A stretch of DNA of 64,000 nucleotides from a gamma proteobacterium HTCC2207. GTDB taxonomy: Bacteria > Pseudomonadota > Gammaproteobacteria > Pseudomonadales > Porticoccaceae. The DNA is taken from contig CAJJDA010000004.1 of assembly GCA_905182855.1 (NCBI GenBank), positions 1 to 64,000 on the forward strand, given 5' to 3'. Below the pieces are notes generated by a model, which was not told the DNA's origin, ran no database searches, and was given only the letters and a program-made list of their open reading frames with translations. Both the position numbers and the translations under genes were made by a program. Below, piece after piece: positions 1 to 11,196 of this stretch (positions are counted from its first letter, which is position 1; each line of letters begins with the position of its first letter).

Positions 1-40
1 GAGTGTTATTCAAAGATCATACGCAATCGTAGGCCCCAAG

Positions 41-511
41 TTGAAAACAGCACCGGACATAGAGGCTATTGATATGTTCTGGGCAAAAGCCGTTGCGCAA
101 AACCCCTCATTGGAACGGGATCACCAAGTGAGATGGATCGGTCTCGACGAAGAGACCACAGCACAGATAATCAGGTTCATTCAGTCGGGCGAAAAGACCG
201 CGACGTTTACCTTGCCATGGGTCAATAGCTTTCACAAATGGCCTGATGGCTATCCCGGGCTTCCTATTATTCTTATGTCCTGCAAAGGTGAACCTCTTCT
301 GGTGGTTCAAATAACAGAGGTTCTTGAGACAACCTTTGGGGCAGTAGATTATTCCGTCACCGGCTTGGATGGGCCGCCAGTCAGAGAAACCGATATATGG
401 CTTGCGCTGCACACTCAATACTGGAACGAAATACTCGAAGACCTAGACTTGCAATGCACGAAGGATATGCCAGTGCTGGTAGAGAAATTTGCCGTAAGGT
501 ATCCGCTCTAA
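41..511 (+). CDS. ASCH-domain-like protein
   Basis: Complete 156 aa ORF; pattern TAQIIRFIQSGEKTATFTLPW...GYPGLPIILMSCKGEPLLVVQITEVLETTF resembles ASCH-fold proteins. Confidence 0.7.
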   Translation: MKTAPDIEAIDMFWAKAVAQNPSLERDHQVRWIGLDEETTAQIIRFIQSGEKTATFTLPWVNSFHKWPDGYPGLPIILMSCKGEPLLVVQITEVLETTFGAVDYSVTGLDGPPVRETDIWLALHTQYWNEILEDLDLQCTKDMPVLVEKFAVRYPL

Positions 512-822
512 CAACATCGCAATGCGTTGCCGCAAAATAGAGTTCATATCATGGACTGTTAATGATAAAAATCTATGCTGCTCTAGAAACTGAACTAGCC
601 TATATTTTTATGCCGAGAACTTAAGTATCGAACCATGAAACGGCTTTTTTTATTTGCCGATTCATTCATCGTCGATTCTAACCAGTGATTTTCTCGGATA
701 CCCCCCAAATTGTCCCCTGTCGCCTTAGATGGTTCAGGACTGATCTACGTCAAAACTAGACTTTTCTAGATGATGCTGAAAAATATATAGGTCTATAGAT
801 ACTATCGGTCTGTGATAGGGAC

Positions 823-1530
823 TTATACCTTGTGATCGATGGATTCGTTAATCTGACGCAGTGTTTCTAATGGATTTTCTGACTGCGTAATAGGTCTGCC
901 AATCACCAGATAGTCACTTCCCAGAGCAACGGCATCCGCAGGGCTAACAATCCGGCGCTGATCGTCAGCAACACTTGCCGCCAAGCGTATGCCAGGGGTA
1001 ACTAGCTTAAAGTCAGCGCCTAGACTGGCTTTAAGTACCTCAGCTTCTTGAGCAGAGCAGACGACACCATCGAGACCACATTTTTGACTGAGTTGAGCCA
1101 GATGCATTACCTGCTCACCCGGACTGCGCGGCACACCAACCTCCAATAAATCAGCCTCGTCCATACTGGTTAGCACGGTGACTGCAATTAGCTGCATGGC
1201 CCCGCCCTGCTCGTCCAGCGCTTCCTTAGCCGCTGTCATCATGCGACGGCCCCCAGAGGCATGCACGTTAGCCATCCATGCGCCCAGTTCAGCCGCTGCC
1301 TTTATGGCCTTGGCCACGGTATTGGGGATATCATGGAATTTAAGATCGAGGAATACATCGAAGTTGCGGTCGACCAGCGCCTGAACTAACTCTGGTCCAG
1401 CTGCCGTAAAAAGCTCTTTACCCACCTTGAGCCTACACTGGGAGGGATCTATTTGATCTGCAAACGATAGCGCAGCGTGCTGATTATTAAAATCTAGAGC
1501 GACAATCACACGAGAGGTTGAAGCAGTCAT
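823..1530 (-). CDS. pyrF: Orotidine 5'-phosphate decarboxylase
   Basis: Motifs [42 protein letters not shown]. Confidence 0.97.
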   Translation of the reverse strand: MTASTSRVIVALDFNNQHAALSFADQIDPSQCRLKVGKELFTAAGPELVQALVDRNFDVFLDLKFHDIPNTVAKAIKAAAELGAWMANVHASGGRRMMTAAKEALDEQGGAMQLIAVTVLTSMDEADLLEVGVPRSPGEQVMHLAQLSQKCGLDGVVCSAQEAEVLKASLGADFKLVTPGIRLAASVADDQRRIVSPADAVALGSDYLVIGRPITQSENPLETLRQINESIDHKV

Positions 1531-1537
1531 ATATTGG

Positions 1538-1786
1538 CTAATCCTTGGTGATGGCGCGAGCCAACTTTCGTCGATAGGAGCCGATAATTAAGGCGCTGGA
1601 AAAAAGACCCAGCACAGTACCTGCGGCTAGAAAAATAATAAGCCACAGCCCCAAACTTATTTCAGGGCTATTGATGAGTACAAAATTGACGCTAAGGGGC
1701 ACACTGTTCTTCAGGGCGAAGACGGCGCCCAATAGAACCAGAGCCAGAAATAATATGCCTTTTAGCAATAACCATAGAGCCCGCAT
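1538..1786 (-). CDS. lapA: LapA-domain (DUF1049) inner-membrane protein
   Basis: 82 aa with two TM segments; [39 protein letters not shown]; adjacent to pyrF. Confidence 0.8.
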   Translation of the reverse strand: MRALWLLLKGILFLALVLLGAVFALKNSVPLSVNFVLINSPEISLGLWLIIFLAAGTVLGLFSSALIIGSYRRKLARAITKD

Positions 1787-1955
1787 TAACGCCTCCGCAT
1801 TATAATATTATCAGTGACCGACATTGTACCTGCTGACAATAGCTCGATCCAAATTACAGGCTGTTTTTGTTAATAATCCCCGCTTTGCTTGATCGGTGCT
1901 AAGCTTGAAGAGGACTGTAACAAACTTTACCACGACCGATAAGGAAGTATCTGTG

Positions 1956-2672
1956 ATGAAAAGCCTGCCACTCGCCATTTGTGCCATCGCGTTTATGCTA
2001 AGCTCGCTTAGCACCCAGACGCAGGCATTAGATAGAACTATTATTACATCGGGAACTGGGGAGGTATCTGCTGAGCCCAATATGGCTGAGATCAATCTGC
2101 AACTAGAAGCCATTAATCTTGACGGTAACAGAGCAAAGTCTGATGTCGATAAACGGGTTAATCGTTTTTTAAGCGCGATTAAACGTCTCGATCTAGACGA
2201 CAGCAGCGTGATTGCCTCAACGTTGCAACTTAATCCCAACTACGAATATCGCAATCAGGCCCGCGTGTTTATAGGTTATCGCGCCTCGCGGAATGTTACT
2301 GTTACCCTCGAAAAATTAGATCTTCTCAATCAGCTAATGGACATTGCTCTAGACTCAGGTATCGATCAAATAGGCCATGTTCAGTTTAAGGTAACTGACG
2401 AGGATAAATACCAGCGCCTAGCTCAGCAGCTTGCCATAGCCGATTCTAAGAAAAAGGCCGCTAGATTAGCCACGGCCTATGGCGCCACCCTGGGGCCCGT
2501 AGCACAAATCCAATATCAGGGCGCAGCAACCCACTTACCTGAAGCCCAATTTAGAATGCAGAGCATGAGCCGCAGCGCCATGCAAGACCAGGCTCCCGGG
2601 AAATACCTTCATGATCAGCTTAGATTTAGTGACCACATCAACGTTATATTTGAATTAATCATCGACAATTGA
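1956..2672 (+). CDS. SIMPL-domain (DUF541) periplasmic protein
   Basis: Signal peptide MKSLPLAICAIAFMLSS; ITSGTGEVSAEPNMAEINLQLEA typical SIMPL start; start moved to internal ATG. Confidence 0.85.
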   Translation: MKSLPLAICAIAFMLSSLSTQTQALDRTIITSGTGEVSAEPNMAEINLQLEAINLDGNRAKSDVDKRVNRFLSAIKRLDLDDSSVIASTLQLNPNYEYRNQARVFIGYRASRNVTVTLEKLDLLNQLMDIALDSGIDQIGHVQFKVTDEDKYQRLAQQLAIADSKKKAARLATAYGATLGPVAQIQYQGAATHLPEAQFRMQSMSRSAMQDQAPGKYLHDQLRFSDHINVIFELIIDN

Positions 2673-2706
2673 TCGGTTGGCAGCGACGGATTAAAATACA
2701 GGCAAC

Positions 2707-2743
2707 AAAAAAACGCCACAGAGGTTCCCCATGGCGTTTTTTT
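2707..2743. terminator. Probable bidirectional intrinsic terminator
   Basis: AAAAAAACGCCA...TGGCGTTTTTTT inverted repeat between convergent genes. Confidence 0.8.
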
Positions 2744-2765
2744 CATACCGTCCAACAAACTACAC

Positions 2766-3086
2766 TTAGCTTGCGTCTGGCGTCTCTGTCACTTCAACAG
2801 CGGCTTCTGGAGCAACTTCAACAGCGGCTTCTGGAGCAACTTCAACAGCGGCTTCTGGAGCAACTTCAACAGCGGCTTCCTTCTTAGCAGCACCGAAGCG
2901 CTTGTTAAAGCGATCGATTCGACCACCCGTATCGGCAACTTTCTGCTTGCCGGTATAAAACGGATGACATGCCGAACAAACATCCAAGTAGATGCTCTCA
3001 GCGCGTGTTGAACCAACTGTAATAACATTGCCGCAACTACAGGTAGCCACTAGTTCGTTATAATTTGGGTGAATCTCAGTTTTCAT
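2766..3086 (-). CDS. rpmE: 50S ribosomal protein L31 with repeat-encoded C-terminal tail
   Basis: [28 protein letters not shown]...[29 protein letters not shown]; tail EAAVEVAP repeated. Confidence 0.96.
   Translation of the reverse strand: MKTEIHPNYNELVATCSCGNVITVGSTRAESIYLDVCSACHPFYTGKQKVADTGGRIDRFNKRFGAAKKEAAVEVAPEAAVEVAPEAAVEVAPEAAVEVTETPDAS
2791..2880. repeat. 24-bp in-frame tandem repeat (about 3.75 copies) within rpmE
   Basis: acttcaacagcggcttctggagca repeated at 2791, 2815, 2839, 2863. Confidence 0.97.
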
Positions 3087-3252
3087 CATATACTCCAATT
3101 CGCGAGCCGCCACCCTGTCATTGAACTGGTAAACTACTTATCAATCGCTAACAATAAGTATCACAGTTCCCGCAAAGCACGGTAGGCCATTTCCAAAGAG
3201 CGCGGATTCTAGCAGACATTAACCTGGTTACAAAAGGAATTCTCATATTTTT

Positions 3253-5473
3253 ATGGCTGATCTAACGCCTGTAATTGTCCGCGTTGCGGTGCCCTCACCA
3301 CTGCGCCGACTGTTTGACTATTTGGTACCGGCCGAGATGGTCACGGATGCGCCGCCAAGCGCCCTGCAACCGGGCTGTCGAGTCAGGGTAACCTTTGGTC
3401 GTCGAGAGGTCACTGGCCTGATTATTGAATGCGCTGACACCAGTACCTTCGCGCTTGAAAAACTCAAACCTGTCACCCAACTCATTGATGTAGAGCCTCT
3501 CCTGCCGGCCTCGTTGTTTCGTCTGTTTATCTGGGCTTCACGGTATTATCAGCATCCCATTGGCGATGCTTTGTTTAGCACCCTACCAACGCTGTTACGC
3601 AAAGGTGCTTTGCCCCCAGAACAGGGCCAGAAATGCTGGCAGTTGAGCACGTTCGGTAAAGGCTTGGGGCCAGACTCGCTGAAGCAGGCGCCCAAACAGC
3701 GAGCCGTAATAGATAAGCTGTTGGCCGAGGGTGTCGTCAGTGACGAACAGCTTGTCGCGTTGTTTTCTCGCGCTGTATTGAAACCGCTGGAAGAGAAGCT
3801 ACTGATAGAGTCTTCGATCCAGTGCATACCTGAGGTTGCATTGGATAAACTGCTCAGGCAGGACAATCTCACATTGTACCCATCACAAAAACAGGCATTA
3901 GAGGCTATTGATCACCACCACTTTAACTGCTCATTGCTGGATGGTGTGACCGGAAGCGGCAAAACCGAGATTTACCTGCAGTCGATAGAGAAAACCTTAC
4001 GCTATGAACGCCAGGCTCTGGTGCTTATTCCAGAGATAAGCCTGACCCCTCAGACTGAGAAACGCTTTCGCGATCGCTTTCATGTTCCGATAGTGACGTT
4101 ACATTCGGGGCTGACAGACAAACAGCGACTAAATGCTTGGATGCAGGCGCGTTCCGGGCAAGCGAAAATTATTCTTGGCACTAGATCGGCGATATTTACG
4201 CCACTGAAAGCACCCGGCCTGATTATTCTTGACGAGGAGCATGACCCAGTCCTACAAACAGCAGGAAGGATTTCGATATTCGGCAAGGGATCTCGCGGTA
4301 ATTCGTGCGCAACAGGAACATATTCCCATCATTCTGGGTTCTGCTACGCCATCGCTAGAATCATTAAATAACTGCCATGCAGGTCGTTACCAACATCTGG
4401 TGCTCAGCACTCGGGCCGGCAATGCAGTGCAGCCTGACTGGCAGGTTATCGACTTAAAAACCGAGCGCTCCAATGCAGGGATAGCCGCCACCACGCTGAT
4501 GGCCATTGATCAGACATTGAAAAACAACCATCAGGTATTGGTATTCCTAAACCGCCGGGGTTTTGCCCCAGCCATGCTGTGCCATCAATGTGGCTGGACG
4601 GCAGAATGCCAGCACTGTGATTCAAGACTGACAGTGCATCGCGCGCGCGGTAGGCTAATTTGTCATCACTGCGATTTTCAGCAACGCGTCCCGCAGCAAT
4701 GCCCCAGTTGTCGTAGTCGCGAGCTGATTGCCGCAGGCGAAGGTACCGAACGCAGCGAGGCCTTTTTACAGCAATATTTTCCAGATACTACCGTCTTGCG
4801 GGTAGACCGTGACAGTACGCGCAAAAAAGGGGCTATGCAGGAAGTCTTTAATACCGCTGACAGTGGTGAGTCGTGCATTTTGGTCGGCACGCAGATGTTG
4901 GCCAAGGGTCATCATTTTGAAAACGTCACCTTGGTCGCAGTGCTGGACGCTGACAGCGGGTTATTTAGCCCCGACTTTCGCAGCCATGAACGCATGGGGC
5001 AGTTATTAACACAGGTAGCGGGGCGAAGTGGCAGAGGCATCGCGAGAGGACGCGTAATTGTACAAACCCATCAACCCGACCACCCATTGCTGGCGCTATT
5101 AATTAGTCAGGGTTACGGGCATTTTGCCCGCCAGTTACTGCCCCAAAGAGAGCTTTCGCAACTACCACCTTTTCGGCATATGTCTGTTATCAGGGCTGAA
5201 TCTCACCGCCCCGATGAAGCCGACGCTTTCCTGCGATTGGCTCGCAAGATCGCGGAGAAACTGCAGGTGCCAACCCCTGCCTTGAACTATCTGGGTCCAC
5301 TGCCTGCACTGATGGAGAAGCGCGCTGGGCGATTTAGATATGTACTGCGGATTGATGCCGATCAGCGGCCTGCGCTGCAAGTATTACTGTCCGCTGTGGC
5401 TGTCGAGCTGGAGAATCATAAAGACTCTCGGCGCGTGCGTTGGTCGATTGACGTAGATCCCCAAGAGCTATGA
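3253..5473 (+). CDS. priA: Primosomal protein N' (PriA helicase), frameshifted near 4245
   Basis: ORF 3253..4371 has GVTGSGKTEIYL and LDEEHD; ORF 4229..5473 continues QSYKQQEGFRYSARDLAVIRAQ, CHQCGW...C..C zinc motifs, VAGRSGRG. Confidence 0.95.
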
Positions 5474-5545
5474 AAAAATGCAACAAGTGCTTTAGGTCAT
5501 TCGCTGGTTCACCTACAATTCAAGTTCTGACTAGGAAAATGCTAT

Positions 5546-6079
5546 ATGGCTCGAGATCACGCAAAAAAATCTGCAACCCGCTACCCTAAACAGTCAACAA
5601 TTAGACCGCCATCATCGAAACCGGCGTTTATTTCAGGTTTGATTGTCGGTGCTCTGTGTATGCATTTCGTACCCGCATTACTCGAACCGAAACCTAGCGA
5701 CGCGATCACTAAAGCTGACCCTCAGGATGGATCTAAGCTCTCGGGTCTGAAATTTGATTTTTATACTCTGCTTAAAGATTCGGAGATTATTGTCCCGGAC
5801 GGTAATCAATCAATCGAGAGTAAAAATCAGCCCGAAACAGACTATACATACCTACTGCAAGCGGGCTCTTTTAGAAACCCGAGGGACGCGGAAAGTCTCA
5901 AAATTCAGTTACTATTACTTAACCTTACCGCAGATATTGAGACCTTTGAACTGGATACGGGTGAGACTGTCAATCGCGTTCTGGTTGGGCCTTTCGCAAG
6001 CAGGGCCAAAACCGCCTCAGCGAAAACAAAACTGGCTGGAAATAATATCAACAGCATCTTATTGAAGCGTAAGCTTTAG
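5546..6079 (+). CDS. SPOR-domain protein (FtsN-like)
   Basis: Single N-terminal TM, C-terminal YLLQAGSFRNPRDAESLKIQLLLL...RVLVGPFASRAKTASAKTKL. Confidence 0.9.
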   Translation: MARDHAKKSATRYPKQSTIRPPSSKPAFISGLIVGALCMHFVPALLEPKPSDAITKADPQDGSKLSGLKFDFYTLLKDSEIIVPDGNQSIESKNQPETDYTYLLQAGSFRNPRDAESLKIQLLLLNLTADIETFELDTGETVNRVLVGPFASRAKTASAKTKLAGNNINSILLKRKL

Positions 6080-6149
6080 GCCGAGGTGCGCTCTGGGCCG
6101 AGCATGTTCAACACTATCGCCATCTTCGCAACAGCGGCCTCAGGTCTGT

Positions 6150-7497
6150 CTATAAATAGGCGTCGTATTCCATTAAGGTGACACGGCTATCGAATTCATG
6201 CTTTTCCATGCGCTTGGACATGGCAAAGGTTCGCTGCAGTTCCTCGCCCAGATAGTCGCGAACAAACACTGACTTTTCAAAGATAGCCAAGGCATCATTC
6301 CAAAACTGTGGCAACACCGCTTCGGCATCACCGGCGTCACCCACCACCGGGGCGGGCGCAGTCAGTTTATTTTCAATCCCGTAAAGCGCCCCCGCCAGCA
6401 TTGCTGCCACAGTCAAATAGACGTTGGCATCAGCCCCAGCAACGCGGTGCTCAATGCGCATCGCGTTATTGTCACCCCCAGGAATACGGATCGCTGTGGT
6501 ACGATTTTCGTAGCCCCAATTAGGTGCCAGCGGCGCATAGCAACCTGGCACCATCCGACGATAGGAATTAATATTGGGCGCAAAAATAGCCATGCTCTGG
6601 GACATTGTATCTAGGCAGCCAGCCACTGCATGCTTCAGCAGGTCTGAGCCTGTTTCAGTACCATCGGCAAAAACATTATTTCCATCGGCGTCTATCAGGC
6701 TAAAGTGGATGTGCATACCATTACCCACCTGCTCGGCAAAGGGTTTGGCCATGAACGTGGCCACCCGATTGTGGCTACGTGTCACACTGCGAATAGCCCG
6801 TTTTAACATGCTACTCTGATCACAGGCACGCATCGCGCAATCTTGATGGTAGAGGTTAATCTCAAACTGGGAGGGTCCAAATTCGGAAATCAATGTGTCT
6901 ACGGGCAGGTTTTGGATTTTAGCCGTATCAGTAATGGCATCCATTAAGGGTGCAGCCTCACGCATTACATCAACGCTGTAGGCCTGACCACCCAATGACG
7001 AACTACCATTGATTGCCAGCTGACTATGCTGCGGCTGACCAAATTTATCCGCCTCTAACTCAAACAGATGGAACTCCATCTCACTGGCCACGACGGGCCG
7101 AAGTCCGAGTGCCGTGTAGCGATCCAATACAGTTTGCAGCACTACCCGCGAGTCACCTGCATAGGGCTCAGACCCATCAAAACTGCCCATTGAAATAATC
7201 ACCTGAGCGGTCGGTTTATCGGCCCAAGGCACTCGCGCAAGGGTTGTTGGATGCGCGGTACAGACACCGTCAGCATCACCGGTCTGCAGCACTAGCTCCT
7301 CCAAATCTCGACCCCAGCAATCAAGAGAACAGGTAGGTTTGAGGCATTTTATAATCCCCCTTAAACACCTTCGCTATCTGGTCTCTGGGCAACCATTTGC
7401 CGCGCTGTATGCCATTGAGGTCATGTAAAAGTACCTCGAACATTTCGATATCTGGGTTATCATGCAAAAATTGATCAAGCGTTTCTGAGGCTGTCAT
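6150..7497 (-). CDS. Glutamine synthetase family protein (gamma-glutamylputrescine synthetase-like), frameshifted near 7326-7331
   Basis: ORF 6150..7304 carries SEFGPSQFEINLYH, NGMHIHFSL, RIPGGDNNAMRIEHR; N-terminus MTASETLDQFLHDNPDIEMFEVLLHDLNGIQRGKWLP in another frame from ATG 7497. Confidence 0.9.
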
Positions 7498-7652
7498 CGA
7501 CTCTGTTCTCTAAGGTTTCTCTGGTGTACAGTATCTCATCTAAAACAAGAATAAATATCTTTTGGATCTATGCACTACCCTTAGAGGGTATTTTCTGAAG
7601 TACCCTCTGCAGTAGTTTCGCGGCCCATTTAACGATAAGTGAGTTGTCCCAG

Positions 7653-9641
7653 ATGAATACTAGACTACTGCTACTCATCATGACCGCGCTCAGCGGCTGT
7701 TCAGACCATCAAAATCACTATGCCGATCAGATTTTTAAGGCGGGTGTTGTCTATACCGCTGACAGCGATCAGTCTGTGGCTACGGCTATTGCCATTCTTG
7801 GCGATAAAGTCATCTATGTTGGCACTGATGACTCTATGAATGGTTTTATTGGGCCAAAAACCCAGATCACCGATCTACAGGGAAGGATGATCGTTCCCGG
7901 CCTCCATGATGTCCACATCCACCTACCCGGTATTATTGCCAGCGACGGGTGCGATCTAGACAGTGAACCCCTTGCTCTGGCCGCGCTAGTGCCGCGCCTG
8001 CGGCAGTGTATCGTTGACAGCCAACTGCCACCCGGCCAGTGGCTTTCGGTCGATCAATGGTCCTACACCCATGGTAATGACCGCTCAGAGGAATTTCCGA
8101 CGCTTCGGGCTGCCCTAGATGCAGCCTCCAAGCAGCATCCGATTATATTACTGGGAAATGATGGCCATCACAGCGCCGCCAACAGCGTTGCGCTTGCTCT
8201 GGCAACCGACAAAAACGGCCATCGCATCGGTCTCAATAGCGACACTCTTGCTAATCAGTTTGCTCAGTTTGGAGAACTTATTGGTGCCGATGCTACCGGC
8301 GAGCCCAATGGGTTAATTAATGAAGATGCTCGCAAACTCCTTAATGTGCCCAATCTATGGGGTTACCCCAAGATTGATGCAGTGTTAGCGGGTCGCATTG
8401 GCGAACGTTTAGCATCCGTAGGGATCACTTCTGTGCTAGATGCTGCGCTGACCGCAGACGATATCGAGGGTTTTGCTAGTGCAGCAGCCAATAATCCCCT
8501 GACTTGGCGTCTGTCGGCGGCATTTTATGTGGATGTTGACGACTATCGTTCAGCGCCTGATCGCACTATTGATGCGGAGGCGATAGTGGCGGATGTGCTG
8601 GCGGCACAAAAACACTATCAGGACGTGCCTAATCTCAGAGTCGACACCGCCAAGATATTTATTGACGGCGTGATTGAGGGCGACCCATTATCAGACCCTC
8701 CATCGCTACCGAACGCCGCAGTCCTCGATCACTATCTGCAACCGACCTTTGCCATTGACCCAGTCAGCGGTAAGACTGAGGTCACCGGTTATATCAATAC
8801 CGGTTCTGAAGCCTGTGTCGACGCGCGTAAAAAACGATTTGCCATCGATATGGACGCCTTTTCTCGAGACAATGGATTCTTACCAGAACGCTGCAAGCTC
8901 AGTAAAGGCGTCCTTGAGAAAGATGCGACGTTTTTATACGACTATACGCTGGCCCTATTCAGGGTCGGCATTAATGTCCATAGTCATGCGATTGGTGACC
9001 GCGCCGTCCGCTTTGCCTTAGATGCATTTGCCGCAGCCAGAAAAGCGAGCCCGCAATCACAGGCCACCTTATCCATCGCCCATGCACAGATTGTTCATCC
9101 AGATGATATCCCTCGATTTGGTGCGCTCAATGTCCATCCAGCTTTCACCTACGCTTGGATTGAGCCCGACATCGATTACCAGATGACTGTCTCTCCGTTT
9201 ATAGAACAAATCAAATCGGTGGAGGACCTTTTTGATCCACAGGGGTATGTCTACCAATTCAGCTATCCTGCCGCATCGATTAAAGCTGCCGGCGGTATTC
9301 TTACTGCCGGTAGCGACGCCCCAGTGGAAACTCGAGATCCGCGCCCCCTGTATAATCTTGAAAAAGCCGTAACCCGAAAAAATGATACTACGGGGTATAT
9401 TTATAACCCTAGAGAGCGCATTTCGGTTGCCGATGCATTGGACGCCTACACCATTAATGGCGCTATGGCCCTGGGTCAGAGCCAGCTCACCGGTTCTCTG
9501 GAAGTCGGTAAAAAAGCAGACTTTGTTATCCTCAGTACTGATTTATTAGCTCTTGAAGCAGCCGGCAAGGCCGATGAAATTTCTGATACCCAGATAGTCG
9601 CTACCTGGTTTGACGGCCGCCAGATCTACAGTGCCGACTGA
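7653..9641 (+). CDS. Amidohydrolase family (YtcJ-like) lipoprotein/exported hydrolase
   Basis: Lipobox-like ALSGC; MIVPGLHDVHIHLPG; AGSDAPVETRDPRPL; C-terminal ALGQSQLTGSLEVGKKADFVIL. Confidence 0.92.
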   Translation: MNTRLLLLIMTALSGCSDHQNHYADQIFKAGVVYTADSDQSVATAIAILGDKVIYVGTDDSMNGFIGPKTQITDLQGRMIVPGLHDVHIHLPGIIASDGCDLDSEPLALAALVPRLRQCIVDSQLPPGQWLSVDQWSYTHGNDRSEEFPTLRAALDAASKQHPIILLGNDGHHSAANSVALALATDKNGHRIGLNSDTLANQFAQFGELIGADATGEPNGLINEDARKLLNVPNLWGYPKIDAVLAGRIGERLASVGITSVLDAALTADDIEGFASAAANNPLTWRLSAAFYVDVDDYRSAPDRTIDAEAIVADVLAAQKHYQDVPNLRVDTAKIFIDGVIEGDPLSDPPSLPNAAVLDHYLQPTFAIDPVSGKTEVTGYINTGSEACVDARKKRFAIDMDAFSRDNGFLPERCKLSKGVLEKDATFLYDYTLALFRVGINVHSHAIGDRAVRFALDAFAAARKASPQSQATLSIAHAQIVHPDDIPRFGALNVHPAFTYAWIEPDIDYQMTVSPFIEQIKSVEDLFDPQGYVYQFSYPAASIKAAGGILTAGSDAPVETRDPRPLYNLEKAVTRKNDTTGYIYNPRERISVADALDAYTINGAMALGQSQLTGSLEVGKKADFVILSTDLLALEAAGKADEISDTQIVATWFDGRQIYSAD

Positions 9642-9655
9642 ACGGGGCACGGTGA

Positions 9656-9691
9656 CCTCCTTCTGCCAAAGATATTTGGCTAAAAAGGAGG
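9656..9691. terminator. Large imperfect hairpin, possible terminator
   Basis: CCTCCTT-ct-GCCAAA-gata-TTTGGC-taaa-AAGGAGG nested inverted repeat between two + genes. Confidence 0.45.
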
Positions 9692-9831
9692 CTCCAACCC
9701 CTTTGGGTACATGCGCAATGGCATCTTCTGTGGTCAGATAACCCACCTGTGGAGGGGACTTTCAGTACCCTCTCTAAACGGCATTTATTTTGAATAATTA
9801 ACTAATCAGCGGATGATTAGCAGGGCCCATT

Positions 9832-11196
9832 ATGAGCAAAACCAGAACAACCCAACAGTGGCAAGAACTTGACAGTAAAAATCACCTGCATCCCTTTACG
9901 GACTTTGATGGTTACATCAAGAAGCCGGGAAGAATTATTAATCGCGCTGAACATATCTATATTTATGACACCGATGGCACTCAGTTCCTCGATGCTATGT
10001 CGGGCCTCTGGTGCTGCAGCCTGGGATACAGCCAACCTGAGATTGCCGAAGCGGTACAGCGCCAATTTCAGGAACTGCCCTACTACAATAATTTCTTTCA
10101 GTGCAGTAACGCACCGGCGGTTGAATTAGCTGATCGCCTAGTGCAGATGACTCCGGAACAATTTACCCATGTCTTTTTTACCAACTCCGGCTCTGAGGCT
10201 AACGATACCAATATTCGTTTAGTACGCCGTTACTGGGATCTTAAAAATCAGCCTGAGAAGCGTATTATTTTGTCGCGCACTAATGGCTACCACGGCAGCA
10301 CTATCGCTGCGGCCAGTCTAGGGGGCTTTAGCTTCGTCCATAAGCAGTTTGAAACCCTACCCTATGTTGATCATATTGGAGATCCTAACTGGTACTGTAA
10401 TGGCGGTGAGTTGAGTGCCGAAGAGTTTGGTCTGCAGGCCGCTCGTGAACTGGAAAAACGCATTGATGAACTGGGCGAAGAAAATATCGCCGCTTTTATT
10501 GCCGAGCCCATTCAGGGCGCCGGCGGCGTGATTGTGCCGCCAGACAGCTACTGGCCAGAAGTCAGTCGTATCCTTAAAGAACGCGACATTCTATTTATCA
10601 GCGACGAAGTAATCTGCGGCTTTGCCCGCACCGGTAAAATGTTTGGCTGCGAAACTTACGGCACCGAGCCCGACCTGATGACCTTTGCCAAAGCAGTGAC
10701 CAACGGCTTTCAGCCTCTGGGTGGAGTAATGGTTAGCGACAAGGTTGCCAGTGTAATTACCAGTCAGGGTGGTGAATTTGGTCATGGTTTTACTTACTCC
10801 GGTCATCCAATAGCCTGCGCCGCAGCACTGGCAACACTGGATATAATTGAAAGAGAAAATATTGTTGATCGTGTCGCCAGCGATGTTAGCCCGTACCTGC
10901 AAAGCAAATGGATGGCGTTGGCTGACCACCCTATTGTTGGCCATGTGCGTGGCTTAGGAATGCTTGGTTCCATTGAATTGGTGCGCAATAAAGCAACCAA
11001 AGAACGTCTGGCACCAGAGCAGAGCGCCGGGGGGGTCTGTCGTGAACTATGTATTGATAATGGATTGGTGATGCGCGCAGTCGGCGACTCAATGATTATT
11101 TCACCGCAGCTTATTATGAACCATTCGGAAATTGATACTATGCTCGAGAAGGTCATTAGGGCTTTAGACCAAACAGCCGAGCACTACTCGGTATAG
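9832..11196 (+). CDS. Class III aminotransferase (omega-amino acid/polyamine aminotransferase-like)
   Basis: FTNSGSEANDTNIRLVRRYW, YHGSTIAAASLGG, FIAEPIQGAGGVIVPP, ISDEVICGFARTG, FAKAVTNGFQPLGG. Confidence 0.95.
   Translation: MSKTRTTQQWQELDSKNHLHPFTDFDGYIKKPGRIINRAEHIYIYDTDGTQFLDAMSGLWCCSLGYSQPEIAEAVQRQFQELPYYNNFFQCSNAPAVELADRLVQMTPEQFTHVFFTNSGSEANDTNIRLVRRYWDLKNQPEKRIILSRTNGYHGSTIAAASLGGFSFVHKQFETLPYVDHIGDPNWYCNGGELSAEEFGLQAARELEKRIDELGEENIAAFIAEPIQGAGGVIVPPDSYWPEVSRILKERDILFISDEVICGFARTGKMFGCETYGTEPDLMTFAKAVTNGFQPLGGVMVSDKVASVITSQGGEFGHGFTYSGHPIACAAALATLDIIERENIVDRVASDVSPYLQSKWMALADHPIVGHVRGLGMLGSIELVRNKATKERLAPEQSAGGVCRELCIDNGLVMRAVGDSMIISPQLIMNHSEIDTMLEKVIRALDQTAEHYSV

Noticed and set aside
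640-720. Possible integrase attachment-like text (ggataccccccaaattgtcccc)
   Set aside because: No integrase, tRNA or direct repeat found nearby; too weak to call a mobile element.
2669-2887. ORF with LQQRLLEQ repeats opposite rpmE
   Set aside because: Antisense translation of the 24-bp repeat inside L31; no independent support.
9546-9746. Minus-strand ORF MGYLTTEDAIAHVPKGVGASFLAKYLWQKEV...
   Set aside because: Overlaps the end of the amidohydrolase; no family recognised and no start-site support.
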